From the NCBI GenBank assembly GCA_024970065.1, contig CP103908.1, positions 496,001 through 560,000 of the forward strand: a stretch of 64,000 nucleotides of DNA. Direction: 5' to 3'. The notes below the pieces were generated by a model. The model was given only the letters and a program-made list of their open reading frames with translations. It had not been told where the DNA came from and ran no database searches. The position numbers and the translations under genes were made by a program. Within the stretch, counting starts at the first letter, position 1. Each line of letters starts with the position of its first letter. Shown one piece after another: positions 36,753 to 45,517 of the stretch. The stretch comes from Pediococcus acidilactici. GTDB taxonomy: Bacteria > Bacillota > Bacilli > Lactobacillales > Lactobacillaceae.

Positions 36753-36930
36753 ATTGATAAGGACGATAATGAGAATGTTTGCTTTCAAATTCCTTGATTT
36801 CGGCAATTTGTAAAGCTTTAAAGGTGATTAAGGAAACACCGTCAAACTTGAAATTCTTTCCATGATTAACGCAGGCAAACACCCATTCTACGATGTAATT
36901 GGAAGTTAAATAAAAATGATCGGTTAGTTT
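36753..36930 (-). pseudogene. 3' remnant of a SnoaL/NTF2-like protein gene
   Basis: The reverse strand encodes a C-terminal fragment reading DHFYLTSNYIVEWVFACVNH, then GKNFKFDGVSLITFKALQI and AEIKEFESKHSHYRPYQ before a stop. The FDGVSxIxF and IxEIKEFESKxxHY pattern is typical of SnoaL-like/NTF2 domain proteins. No start codon or N-terminal half remains; the frame closes upstream near 36935. Confidence 0.65.
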
Positions 36931-36952
36931 ACATTACCGGTGATATGAGCAA

Positions 36953-37087
36953 ATGGCTAAAAAGAATTCTAAAACCGTTAAAAAGACGATTACCGTTCCA
37001 GAATACTCGAACGAAATGGCTAAAGAACAAAATATTAACGTATCGCGGGTTGCTAGCGAAGCGTTGAAAAGGGAATTGGGAATCTAA
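36953..37087 (+). pseudogene. Short HicB-like antitoxin fragment (44 residues)
   Basis: The frame MAKKNSKTVKKTITVPEYSN followed by EMAKEQNINVSRVASEALKR and a short tail matches the C-terminal ribbon-helix-helix DNA-binding part of HicB-type antitoxins. The HicB core domain and any HicA toxin are absent. It may be a stub left by deletion or a stand-alone small regulator. GGTGA lies nine bases before the ATG. Confidence 0.6.
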
Positions 37088-37187
37088 TCATGGAATTAGA
37101 TTTTTACTATGCAATCCATCCCTTAATCCACCACCCCAATCAAAGTTATGCTATGCTAGATGCAACATTTTTTAGGGAGGCAGGATT

Positions 37188-37520
37188 TTGCGAGTTAATC
37201 AACATCAAGAATGGCTAGTTAATTTTTATCAAAAACGGAATTGGTATCAGCTTTCCCCGTTTGTGCGCCTTAATTTTTTAACTGAAGAAGTGGGGGAGTT
37301 GTCACGAGCAATTCGGGCCATCAAAATTGGCCGGGACCATCCTGGGGAACCGCAGCCCAACGCGGAGCAGCTGCGCGACAACCTTACGGAAGAACTTGCC
37401 GACGTTTTGGACCAACTATTAATTATTAGTAGTAAATTTGATATCGCCCCAGAAACGTTGCTTAAATATAGTGAGGATAAATTGAAGGCGCGGTTTAAGG
37501 ATGCGCTGAATGAAGAATAG
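37188..37520 (+). CDS. MazG-like nucleotide pyrophosphohydrolase
   Basis: The 110-residue all-alpha protein has the metal-binding EEVGELSRAIRA and EELADVLDQLLII motifs of MazG-type NTP pyrophosphohydrolases, which hydrolyse (d)NTPs to monophosphates, often house-cleaning. It starts with TTG at 37188, since AGGGAGG lies at 37174-37180 and no ATG is present. A terminator follows. Confidence 0.88.
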   Translation: MRVNQHQEWLVNFYQKRNWYQLSPFVRLNFLTEEVGELSRAIRAIKIGRDHPGEPQPNAEQLRDNLTEELADVLDQLLIISSKFDIAPETLLKYSEDKLKARFKDALNEE

Positions 37521-37529
37521 GATGATAAT

Positions 37530-37567
37530 AAAAAAGTTCTAACCGCTTGGCGATTAGAACTTTTTTA
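37530..37567. terminator. Bidirectional terminator between the MazG-like and M20 genes
   Basis: AAAAAAGTTCTAA pairs with TTAGAACTTTTTT with inner CGC/GCG. Confidence 0.85.
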
Positions 37568-37603
37568 TTTGGAAACTAAACGGAGCTCCAACTTCAAATA
37601 ATA

Positions 37604-38746
37604 TTATTTTTCAAGGAATTTCATAAACAATTTTTGGTAGATTTCAATGAAATCAAAGTACATCTTTTTAGGTAAACTTTCATTTACTTGATGTTGTGAG
37701 CCGTCACCTGGGCCATATACTGCAAAAGGAAAATCGTTTGGTTTATCCTTTGCTAAGTTAGAAGCATCGGTAATCCCCGGGCTAGCAGCTACGACAATCT
37801 CACGTCCAGCGTATTCCTTACCGATTGATTGAATAGTTTTAACTAATTGGTTTGAAGGACTCGTCGCAATTGGGAACTCATTCATGATTGTTTCCGTGCT
37901 AATTTGTGCGCCGGCGTCATTATAGGTTTTAACCAATGTTTCAATCTTCTTGGCTACTTGGTCATTATCATATTCTGGAATGGTCCGAACATTGATTAAG
38001 GCCGTGGCTGAATCAGGGATGGAATTAATCTGATTTCCACCATTTAAAACATCAATGTTGAATCTTACCGGGCCCATTTCTCCAGCAGGGATTGTTTCAA
38101 AATATTCGTTAGCTTCATTTAGTAGTTGCATCAAAGGAACTAGGGCGTTATAACCCTTTTCAGGTGTCGAACTATGCACAGAAGTACCCTTAGAAGTAAA
38201 TTTAATATCAAAAGAACCCTTTTGTTCGGAAGTAGTGCCGTAAGTTGAGGAAGGTTCGGCGATCAGCAAACCGTCCGCGTCTTCCATATAGTGGTCACGG
38301 TAAAAGGCTGCGGAACCTTCTTCACCAACTTCTTCTCCGGCAGTTGCAAGCAAGCGGATGGTGCCTTTTTTAGGTAATCCTTGTTTTTTCAATTCAATCA
38401 TGGCGATTACTAAAGCCGCTAAACCAGCCTTCATATCTGTAATTCCTCTACCAAAGAGCTTGCCATCTTTTTCAGTCATCGTAAATGGATCGCTATCCCA
38501 CGCTGCTAAATTTCCGGGATCAACAACGTCCATGTGCCCCGAAACGGCGAGGACGGGAGCACCACTACCGATTTCAGCAACTAAATTAGCACGTTGACCT
38601 TTAAGCGGGAGAATTTCGGAGTGAATATCATTTTTCTGGAATAAATCTTTTAGATATTCTGCGACCTCTAATTCGTGGTCATTAACGGACTTAATTTTAA
38701 TTAAATCAGCTAAAATTTTTAAATATTCTTGATTTTCTGAAAGCAT
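37604..38746 (-). CDS. M20 family metallopeptidase, ArgE/DapE type
   Basis: The 380-residue protein has the two-zinc M20 motifs AVSGHMDVVDPG (His ligand and catalytic Asp), GRGITDMKAGLAAL (bridging Asp), ATAGEEVGEEGS (catalytic and ligand Glu) and a final DGSQHQVNE with a His ligand. Between them is the dimerisation lid domain. Such proteins in lactobacilli are usually annotated succinyl-diaminopimelate desuccinylase or ArgE-like deacylase; the true substrate is not certain. Confidence 0.9.
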   Translation of the reverse strand: MLSENQEYLKILADLIKIKSVNDHELEVAEYLKDLFQKNDIHSEILPLKGQRANLVAEIGSGAPVLAVSGHMDVVDPGNLAAWDSDPFTMTEKDGKLFGRGITDMKAGLAALVIAMIELKKQGLPKKGTIRLLATAGEEVGEEGSAAFYRDHYMEDADGLLIAEPSSTYGTTSEQKGSFDIKFTSKGTSVHSSTPEKGYNALVPLMQLLNEANEYFETIPAGEMGPVRFNIDVLNGGNQINSIPDSATALINVRTIPEYDNDQVAKKIETLVKTYNDAGAQISTETIMNEFPIATSPSNQLVKTIQSIGKEYAGREIVVAASPGITDASNLAKDKPNDFPFAVYGPGDGSQHQVNESLPKKMYFDFIEIYQKLFMKFLEK

Positions 38747-38864
38747 ATTTTTATCACACCTTTCCCTTTATTATTGGAAAAGATTACTACTTTCTAATGT
38801 AAAAATCTACTTTTAAAAATATGATAAATATGTCCAAAAATCATATACTCTAGACTGATGTTTG

Positions 38865-38975
38865 ACAGAAAACGTAGAGTATTCTAATTCTAAGTTCAAG
38901 GAAACTTTGGAAACCAAAACTAACCCTTTTAATGGTCTTAATTTTATGTATTTAATCCCTTTGAAAAGCCGTGTT
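38865..38975 (-). pseudogene. C-terminal remnant of an ISL3-family transposase
   Basis: This stretch aligns base for base, with many differences, to the start of the ISL3 remnant at 49848-49960: both contain GAAAACGTA, AGTA(T/C)TCTAAT, a run encoding the KAIKR-like and FGYRSF-like tail, and CTTTTAAT. No other part of the transposase remains. Confidence 0.65.
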
Positions 38976-39057
38976 AATGTAGAGTAATGAAAAAGTGATA
39001 TGAGCTTGATCATTACTTGGATGAGCCTTCATCATAAACGTACTTCTTGTAGATAAT

Positions 39058-39097
39058 GAAATGTAAAACGTACATTAAACAAATAACTTGCACTTAC
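39058..39097. repeat. Operator-like repeat, left copy
   Basis: AATGTAAAACGTACATT is a perfect AATGTA-N5-TACATT inverted repeat. With the following AAACAAATAACTTGCACTTAC it resembles 40243-40277, directly before the quinone oxidoreductase gene. Confidence 0.5.
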
Positions 39098-39505
39098 ACA
39101 ACTAAATAACAAAAAATTCATAGTAGTTATAGTTACTCATATGTTGATTTAAAAGGTATTGTTGATTGGTTCGGCGTTGTTTTTATTTTGCTGTTCTTAA
39201 AACTCTTTATATTTTTAGATGATAATATAATTTTCCTTCCTCAATATTTTTAGCAGTTTGTGTGGTTAAATTTAACAGGCGAATTGTTGAATACAGGATT
39301 AAAATGTAAACTAAATATGCGGGTATATTTTAGAACGAGCTTGTTATTTCTAAATTAAATATAACAATTAAATTCTAAGCAGAAGAAGTCTTAATATATA
39401 TTGTTGTAGAAATTAATAATATTTATATTTGGATTTTTACATCAACTATTTAAATCATTCATAATTTCTATGGTGTCTATCTTAAGTGAAGTTGGAGGTT
39501 TTTAA

Positions 39506-40117
39506 TTGGACAAAATGAAAATACAACAATGGATACAAATTCTAACGGGCATTGCCACTGTTTTAGGACTATTTTTTAATGTTTATTTTTCATATCATAA
39601 TAAAATTGAGTCAGATAAAAATTTTGAAATTATAAAGACAAAATATAAGCAAGAAAAAGAAGATAGATTGAAAGAACAATCCAATAAAGTAGGTGTCTGG
39701 CTTAATGGTGAAGTAAAGATGACTGATGTGGGCGTTAGGAATAACGTTTTATATCGTGTGAAGATTTCTAACCAATCAGATTTGCCAATTTATAATGTTT
39801 TTATTTTTTCAACTAGTAATAGGGGAGAAGGTAATTTTGAGGACATTAAGAGTGCATTTGAAAACATGCGAACTAAAGTTACGGACAGATATTTTGTATG
39901 GAAACAAAACGTACCTAACGGTATAACCGAACTTAAATTGCCTACTCAAGGTAGTGCTTCAGGTGGAGAACGACCAGCAGTTTCTATTTTATTTACAGAT
40001 CAAAATGGTCATGGTTGGTATAGAAATATTAACGGACGTTTAAGTAGACATGATGATTATATGAAGAAGCTGTTTAAATGGGGGCTAGCTGCGCCTGATT
40101 ATAAACTTGATATTTAA
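39506..40117 (+). CDS. Membrane-anchored hypothetical protein, accessory
   Basis: The 203-residue protein begins with TTG (GGAGG eight bases before), has one membrane segment near residues 10-30 (WIQILTGIATVLGLFFNVYF), a Lys/Glu-rich coiled-coil-like stretch near 35-60, then a soluble domain with VGVWLNGEVKMTDVGVRNNV and a conserved-looking end FTDQNGHGWYRNINGRL. The domain may be a beta-sandwich, as in stand-alone accessory proteins of mobile regions. I do not recognise a named family. It is AT-rich and flanked by related operator-like sequences, suggesting insertion. Confidence 0.65.
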   Translation: MDKMKIQQWIQILTGIATVLGLFFNVYFSYHNKIESDKNFEIIKTKYKQEKEDRLKEQSNKVGVWLNGEVKMTDVGVRNNVLYRVKISNQSDLPIYNVFIFSTSNRGEGNFEDIKSAFENMRTKVTDRYFVWKQNVPNGITELKLPTQGSASGGERPAVSILFTDQNGHGWYRNINGRLSRHDDYMKKLFKWGLAAPDYKLDI

Positions 40118-40239
40118 CTAACTTTCTTATTTGTCATCTTGTTGAATTGAGGGATTAGAATTGTTTGCCCACGATAATAGATTGTTGTCATCATATACTT
40201 TTGAGCATTTTCTATACAACTTACTTTTTACAAGAGGTA

Positions 40240-40277
40240 CAATGTAAAACATACCTAAAAAAATAAGTTACACTCGC
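40240..40277. repeat. Operator-like repeat, right copy, in the quinone oxidoreductase promoter
   Basis: AATGTAAAACATACCT and AAATAAGTTACACTC echo the left copy at 39058-39097. The inverted repeat is less perfect here (AATGTA-N5-TACCTA). TTACTTTTTACAAG lies just upstream. A redox-responsive HxlR or MarR-type regulator could bind, but none is encoded nearby. Confidence 0.45.
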
Positions 40278-40292
40278 TGAGGAGGAATGACG

Positions 40293-41228
40293 ATGAAAGC
40301 AATTACGATTAGAGAATACGGGGACGTTAACCAACTTCACGAAGAGGAATTAGCGATTCCGCAAATTGCGAACGACGAAGTTTTAGTTAAGATCAAGAAT
40401 ACTAGCATTAACCCAATTGACTGGAAAGCGCGTATGGGGCTTTTGAAGCAAATGTACGATTGGCAATTTCCAGTGGTTTTGGGATGGGACCTTTCGGGCG
40501 TGATTACCAAAGTTGGTAAGGACGTTAAGGATTTTAAAGTTGGCGACGAAGTATTTGCCCGTCCTGACATCTATGAAGATGGGACGAAGGGAACCTACGC
40601 GGAATACGCGGCGGTTAAGGAAGATAAACTAGCGCTGAAGCCAGCCAACGTCTCGTTTGAAGAAGCAGCGGCAATCCCATTGGCGGGGCTCACCGCATGG
40701 CAGGTAATCGTAGACCGTTTAAAGGTGCAAAAGGGCGACAAAGTTTTAATTCAAGCCGGAGCCGGCGGCGTGGGTATTTTTGCGATCCAAATTGCTAAAC
40801 ATTTAGGTGCTTACGTGGCCACTACTGCCAGTGCTAAAAACGCGGAATTTTTGAAGGGCTTAGGGGCTGATGAAGTGATCGACTACCATGAACACAAGAT
40901 CGAAGACGTCCTTCAAGATTACGACGCCGTTTTTGACACAATTAATGCTTCAGATGAAGGCTTAGCAATTTTGAAACCAACTGGTAAGTTAGTGACGATT
41001 GCCGGACATCCTACCCAACAGCAACAAGAAGCGCATCCTTCAGCAACGGCCTGGTGGCTCCAACCTAATGGCAAACAGTTAGCCGAATTAGGTGATTTAG
41101 TGGCAAAGGGCGAAGTTAAGGTGATCATTGATAGCACGTTCCCGCTTACGGAAGATGGTCTTCGAGCCGCACACGAACGTAGCCAAACGAACCATGCGCG
41201 GGGGAAGATTGTTATTAACGTGGGGTAA
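40293..41228 (+). CDS. NADP-dependent zinc-less alcohol dehydrogenase / quinone oxidoreductase
   Basis: The 311-residue medium-chain reductase has the GroES-like N-terminal half (ITIREYGDVNQLHEEE, VLGWDLSGVITKVG) and a Rossmann half with VLIQAGAGGVGIFAIQIAK near residue 150. It lacks the zinc ligands of alcohol dehydrogenases. Members reduce quinones or alpha,beta-unsaturated carbonyls with NADPH. AGGAGGA at 40280-40286 sets the ATG at 40293. Confidence 0.92.
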   Translation: MKAITIREYGDVNQLHEEELAIPQIANDEVLVKIKNTSINPIDWKARMGLLKQMYDWQFPVVLGWDLSGVITKVGKDVKDFKVGDEVFARPDIYEDGTKGTYAEYAAVKEDKLALKPANVSFEEAAAIPLAGLTAWQVIVDRLKVQKGDKVLIQAGAGGVGIFAIQIAKHLGAYVATTASAKNAEFLKGLGADEVIDYHEHKIEDVLQDYDAVFDTINASDEGLAILKPTGKLVTIAGHPTQQQQEAHPSATAWWLQPNGKQLAELGDLVAKGEVKVIIDSTFPLTEDGLRAAHERSQTNHARGKIVINVG

Positions 41229-41887
41229 AAGCTTAACTACAACTATTTATTATTAATGAATTCGAAAAACTAGAATACTAATATCAAATCATTTTGCTTA
41301 CTTTTTAGTATTTTTATAAATAAAATGGACCTATTTTTTCTAAAACTACCTAGGATTATTTTCTGCTTTTAGAGGTAGTATATGATTAAGACGAGTTGAG
41401 GGATTGTATGTGTTTTTTGAATTTCTAAGGTATATTCTCGTTAGTTCAGTTTTAAATAATAATTTATACTTAATGGGAAAATTGTTTTAAAGAGTTAGTA
41501 ACAGAGTAATAAAATTATTCATTTTTGGTATTAAAGGAGAAGTACACGCGCGCCAATTAGATAACCTTATGAGGTAAGTAAGCAACATATATAACATTCT
41601 GAACACACTGTATAGTATTAGAATAAATACGAGTTAAAGTAATGACCAGAAAATTCGTACTTTGAACAATAAAAAAATTAACTACAATATTTTCCAAGGA
41701 TTTATTTTTTTGATGTTTTAAAACAAAGGTATGTAATTATAGGTGCAACGTTAAGCACTTTAAGTAAATTAAATAAAAATTATAGCTTAACAGACTAGTT
41801 TACAGAATCGTTAACGTTATAGTTACGTTGAATTAGACGGAATGTGGTATTATTAATAGAACATCTATTTGAAAGGGTGGTTTGATA
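41229..41887. other. AT-rich intergenic region before the defence-like genes
   Basis: About 650 bases with no convincing gene, RNA or repeat. The only clear signal is the extended -10 TGGTATTAT (41845-41853), which should drive the two-gene system at 41888. Confidence 0.5.
41845..41853 (+). promoter_or_regulatory. Extended -10 promoter for the RloA/RloB-like pair
   Basis: TGGTATTAT lies 35-43 bases before the ATG, with GAAAGGGTGG as ribosome binding site between. Confidence 0.5.
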
Positions 41888-43279
41888 ATGTTATCATCAG
41901 TCAAAATATCTAATTTCTACTCTATAAATGAACCAATTACTTTGCATTTAGACTTTCCAATAAATAGAGCTGAACGTTTACACGATAATACAATTTATAC
42001 ATATCATAATATTGAGGGAAGAAAGAGAGTTATATTAAACGGAGCATTTATATATGGATCAAATGCTTCCGGTAAATCTAACTTTCTTAAGGGCTTCCAG
42101 TTTATTCATGATTTGATAGCGTCTAACCAAGAATTTAAAACTGCCAGTAGTAGTCAGAGTAGTATAAATATTTATCCTTTCCTTTTATCAGAAAAAAAAA
42201 TAGACCCTGCGGCCAATTTTGAAGTGAACTTCATTATACCTTTTAAATTTAAAGGGAAACTACGGAGTTCAAAAGTGAAATACGTTCTACAGTATGACGT
42301 TAGATCAAATATTGTACTTTCTGAAAGGTTAAGCTACCAAAAAGTACAAAAAACAAATTTATCTGCACAAATTAATTTATTTAAACGCGATAGTAGTGAA
42401 ATCAATTTTGAAGAAAGTTCTAAAGAAATAGAAAATATACTAAAAAAAATTTCTCAAGAAAATATAAAATTCAACTCTTTATTCTTTTATTTATTGAATG
42501 ATATTAATGCTGAATTTTATAAGACTGAAATTGATTCTTATGAGTATGCATTGATAGCTCAAGTTTATAATGAAATTGCAGATGGCTTCTCGTTAGTTAA
42601 AAATAGAGAAGGTGAGTCAGATGAATTTATAAAAAAAATACAGAAAGATTCAAAATTTAAAGAACGCATTTTAGAAACGCTAAATGATTTTGATTTTTCA
42701 ATTTCTAATTTTAAGATACATGATTTAACTGGTGAATTTTTAAGTACCCTTGCGGCCAAAGAAGATGATTTCACATCAGATGAGGATGGTGAAGGGTTAG
42801 TTAATAGAACTAAACTGGTTGATATGTTAAAAAAACAAAAATTTTTAGTTGTTGAAACTTTGCATAAAGCAGGCACAAAGAAAGAATATTTTCCGTTAAA
42901 AGTTGAATCCAGCGGGACGAAACGCTTTATAGGCGAATCACTTAAATTATCGAACGCATTATTAAATAACCATTTATTTATAAAAGATGAATTTGACAGT
43001 AAATATCATTTAAAAATACAAGAAGCAATTTTAGAGAAGTTTAAACCAGAAAATAATAATGAATTTTCACAATTTATTATTACGACGCAAAATCCGTTGC
43101 TTCTAAATCCCAAGGATTGGGCCATGGAGCAGATTAACTTTGTTGAAAAAAGTAGAAAAAAGCAGGAATCTAACATGTACTCATTAAGTGACTTTAAAGG
43201 AATTACCTATAATAATCATAGTTGGATTAACCTTTATTTGGAAGGTAGATTCGGTGCGATACCCGAGGTGTTCTTTTAA
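41888..43279 (+). CDS. AAA15-type ATPase, RloA/AbiLi-like
   Basis: The 463-residue protein starts LSSVKISNFYSINEPITLHL, the typical opening of AAA15/OLD-like ATPases, and has Walker A YGSNASGKSNF near residue 56. The C-terminal part has an ABC-like signature VESSGTKRFI, Walker B-like HLFIKDEFDSKYH, and ITTQNPLLLNP, where the family usually has a switch His. No TOPRIM domain is fused; the partner protein overlaps by one base (TAATG). RloA-RloB pairs include the AbiL abortive infection system. Strong AT bias marks it as acquired. Confidence 0.85.
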   Translation: MLSSVKISNFYSINEPITLHLDFPINRAERLHDNTIYTYHNIEGRKRVILNGAFIYGSNASGKSNFLKGFQFIHDLIASNQEFKTASSSQSSINIYPFLLSEKKIDPAANFEVNFIIPFKFKGKLRSSKVKYVLQYDVRSNIVLSERLSYQKVQKTNLSAQINLFKRDSSEINFEESSKEIENILKKISQENIKFNSLFFYLLNDINAEFYKTEIDSYEYALIAQVYNEIADGFSLVKNREGESDEFIKKIQKDSKFKERILETLNDFDFSISNFKIHDLTGEFLSTLAAKEDDFTSDEDGEGLVNRTKLVDMLKKQKFLVVETLHKAGTKKEYFPLKVESSGTKRFIGESLKLSNALLNNHLFIKDEFDSKYHLKIQEAILEKFKPENNNEFSQFIITTQNPLLLNPKDWAMEQINFVEKSRKKQESNMYSLSDFKGITYNNHSWINLYLEGRFGAIPEVFF

Positions 43280-43956
43280 TGGCTAAAAGGTGTGTAAACC
43301 CTATTATACATATTTTCGTCCCAGAAGATTCTGCAAAAAGTTCGAAACGTAGAGGAGTGTCATGTGAGATAAACTATTTTGATTTTCTATTTAAGAGACG
43401 TTTAAGTATGGCTAACTGGCAATTAAAAATGTACACGTATAGGCAAAAAAGTGATTTTATTAAACAACTAAGGAACGAGAGAAAAAATAAAGATAGTCAA
43501 GATTTATTTTTCGTTATTTTGGATGCTGATCTCGGTGCTAATCCATCTCCAAAAGAAATTGTTATTAGGTCTAAACAAATATATGAAGAATATAAAAGAA
43601 TGAAAGAAAAAAATAAAAAAGTCAAATTTATTCTGTCATCTCGTTGCTGGGAAGTGTGGATGTGTATGCATAAAGAAAGACCGTATATGAAACCCTTTTC
43701 CACACAGGAAGAATTAAATAAAGATGTGCATGAGACCTATCAAAAAGAAAAACAATGGTATAAAGAGAAGACAGATTTTTTATTTAAGTCGTGTAAACAA
43801 GCAAGTAGGAATAGTAAACTATCTCGTAATGCACAAAAACTAACGCTAATAGATTTCGAAAAAGTAGAAAGCATTCAAAACTTTTTTAAGAAATGTACAC
43901 AACAAGCAACTTTTGTTGACATATTAGTTGATGAATTAAATGAAAAAATTGTATAA
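43279..43956 (+). CDS. RloB-like TOPRIM-type protein, AbiLii-like
   Basis: The 225-residue protein has the RloB pattern: an N-terminal strand and ExxYFD-like segment (SCEINYFDFLFKRR), a central acidic strand LFFVILDADLGANPSP, and the signature FILSSRCWEVWMCMHKER corresponding to the S-x-P-x-F-E-x-W-x-x-x-H motif of RloB. This supports a TOPRIM-like metal-dependent nuclease. Compared with most RloB proteins the first Glu region contains an insert. It is translationally coupled to the ATPase, and the two form one candidate defence unit. Confidence 0.8.
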   Translation: MAKRCVNPIIHIFVPEDSAKSSKRRGVSCEINYFDFLFKRRLSMANWQLKMYTYRQKSDFIKQLRNERKNKDSQDLFFVILDADLGANPSPKEIVIRSKQIYEEYKRMKEKNKKVKFILSSRCWEVWMCMHKERPYMKPFSTQEELNKDVHETYQKEKQWYKEKTDFLFKSCKQASRNSKLSRNAQKLTLIDFEKVESIQNFFKKCTQQATFVDILVDELNEKIV

Positions 43957-44004
43957 AAACGAATGGGCAAAAAAAACGATAATGCTATACAATAGGAATT
44001 TTAA

Positions 44005-45404
44005 GGGTTCTAAGTCAACAAGTGTTGATGAAGAAAATCAATTCATTTACGGATTGGTTTTCTTTTTTTAGTTTTAAATATAAATTCCATATATATATAC
44101 AATCTCTCAAGTGCTGCCAATTTCTATATCCATAAGTTGTGCGTCGAATTTGTTTGATTTTACGAATAGTGCCTTCAATACGACAATTTGATAATGGTGA
44201 ATATAGAGCATATACGATTGATTTAACGCGTGTTTTAAAAGTATTAAGTAGTGTACGAAGATATGGATTAGTAGTCTTGGCTCTAAGCAGCTGTAACAAT
44301 TTTTCTTTATCTTGATGCCGAATGGCATCAGCGATGGATTGAACAGCAAAGTAGACTTCAGAAAAATCTGAATTAGTACTAATACCCTCGGAAACAACTT
44401 GCTCAGAAGTTAAACGATCTTTTAAATGTGATTTCCAAGTAGGATTTTTCGATTCTAGCTGATTGAATGGTTTTAAATATAAATGCCAATAGTATTTTAA
44501 AAGCCGATATTCTCTAGAGTTCCATTGGAATTGGCGCATAGTAGCGATTCTAACTTGAGTAGTTACACGATTTAACATTTGAATAAGATGGAATCGATCG
44601 GCAATAATTTGAGCATTAGAAAAAGTCGTTTAATAAAAATGTGATAACTAGAATTGAAGTCAAGAACAACTGATTTAACAGCCTTACGGCTGGATAAGCT
44701 ATAGCATCGTTCGAAGTGATCAATGATATTTTTAGAAATACGATTTGGCAGTAAAGAAATAATATTCCCATTTTCGGCATTTATAGCCAAAAAACTCATT
44801 TGATGATTGGTAGTACGTACTTCGTCAAATGATAGATGTTCAGGTAAGGTTCCAAATGGATGAATAAACTCGTTATGAATCTTGGTAATTTGTCTATTAA
44901 TTGTGTTGGGGGATAAATTTAGATCTTGAGCAATATTTTTTACAGAAGTGTCTTTAACTAACTTAGCAATAATAGTTATTCTTAAGCGTTTGGATATTTG
45001 GGCATGTTTATCTACTAACTTAGTTTGGGCAATAATAAAGTGATGGCAAGCACAACATAGAAAGCGTTGTTTGGCTAATTGAATAATAACGGGTTTATTG
45101 TTGAACGGAATATCGCGTATGTAGACTGTTTTAAGACCGTTTTTTACCATGCTGTGTTGATGGCAATAGCTACAGGTAGTTAACCGATAGGTTAACTTAC
45201 CAATAATACGAAATATTTTAGATTCTTCCAGCACCTTTAAAATTTTAATATTGGAATCACTTTTAAGGACATTATCTTGTATAATGACAGTATGGGACGT
45301 ATTATCATCTGCTTTCAATTAGGTTTTCGTCGACATGATTGTAGCACTAAGGATGAGGATATGTCCTTTTTTATTGTCCATCAACACTGGTTATTGTAGA
45401 GCCC
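44005..45404 (-). mobile_element. ISL3-family insertion sequence, 1.4 kb
   Basis: The ends are imperfect inverted repeats: GGGTTCTAAGTCAACAAG from 44005 and, on the other strand, GGGCTCTACAATAACCAG from 45404, both followed by TGTTGATG. The element holds one transposase gene, frameshifted. No clear 8-base target duplication is visible (AATTTTAA versus GATAAATG), which hints at later rearrangement. A second partial copy is at 54011-54428. Confidence 0.8.
44015..45318 (-). pseudogene. ISL3 transposase, frameshifted
   Basis: The N-terminal 248 residues carry a zinc ribbon (CSYCHQHSMVKNG ... CCACHHF), a helix-turn-helix and the start of the DDE domain (LSFDEVRTT, VVLDFNSSYH). The remaining 187 residues (MLNRVTTQVRIATMRQF onward, with GRIEGTIRKIKQIRRTTYGYRN-like tail) are in another frame. 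One base lost in the A-run at 44620-44624 (reverse-strand T-run) explains the break: one more T restores a frame reading SNAQIIADRFHLIQMLNR. Probably inactive unless slippage rescues it. Confidence 0.8.
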
Positions 45405-45411
45405 GATAAAT

Positions 45412-45466
45412 GTAAAACACCATAAGAAAGTTAGATATAAAATCTAGTTCCCTTAGGGTGTTTTAC
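45412..45466. terminator. Long hairpin between ISL3 and the GH43 gene
   Basis: GTAAAACACC (45412-45421) pairs with GGTGTTTTAC (45457-45466), and the inner TAAG, TAGAT and AATC segments also pair, so most of the 55 bases fold into one imperfect hairpin. It lies downstream of the reverse-strand GH43 gene and may end that operon. Confidence 0.55.
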
Positions 45467-45517
45467 CTTATAATTTATAAGGTGATTTTTGTAGTATCTG
45501 AAAGAAAGGTATTAGTA

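Larger units (their letters stand above)
38747..39505. other. AT-rich intergenic region with transposase remnant and operator-like repeat
   Basis: No intact gene. It holds a degraded ISL3 transposase tail (38865-38975, reverse strand) and at 39058-39097 a sequence related to the region just before the quinone oxidoreductase gene. The rest, to 39505, is AT-rich and includes the probable promoter of the next gene. Confidence 0.5.

Noticed and set aside
44005..45404. 8-base target site duplication around the first ISL3
   Set aside because: Flanks AATTTTAA and GATAAATG do not match.
45412..45466. Terminal inverted repeat of a separate small mobile element
   Set aside because: The hairpin lies immediately downstream of the GH43 gene and outside the ISL3 ends; a terminator-type role is simpler and no target duplication is seen.
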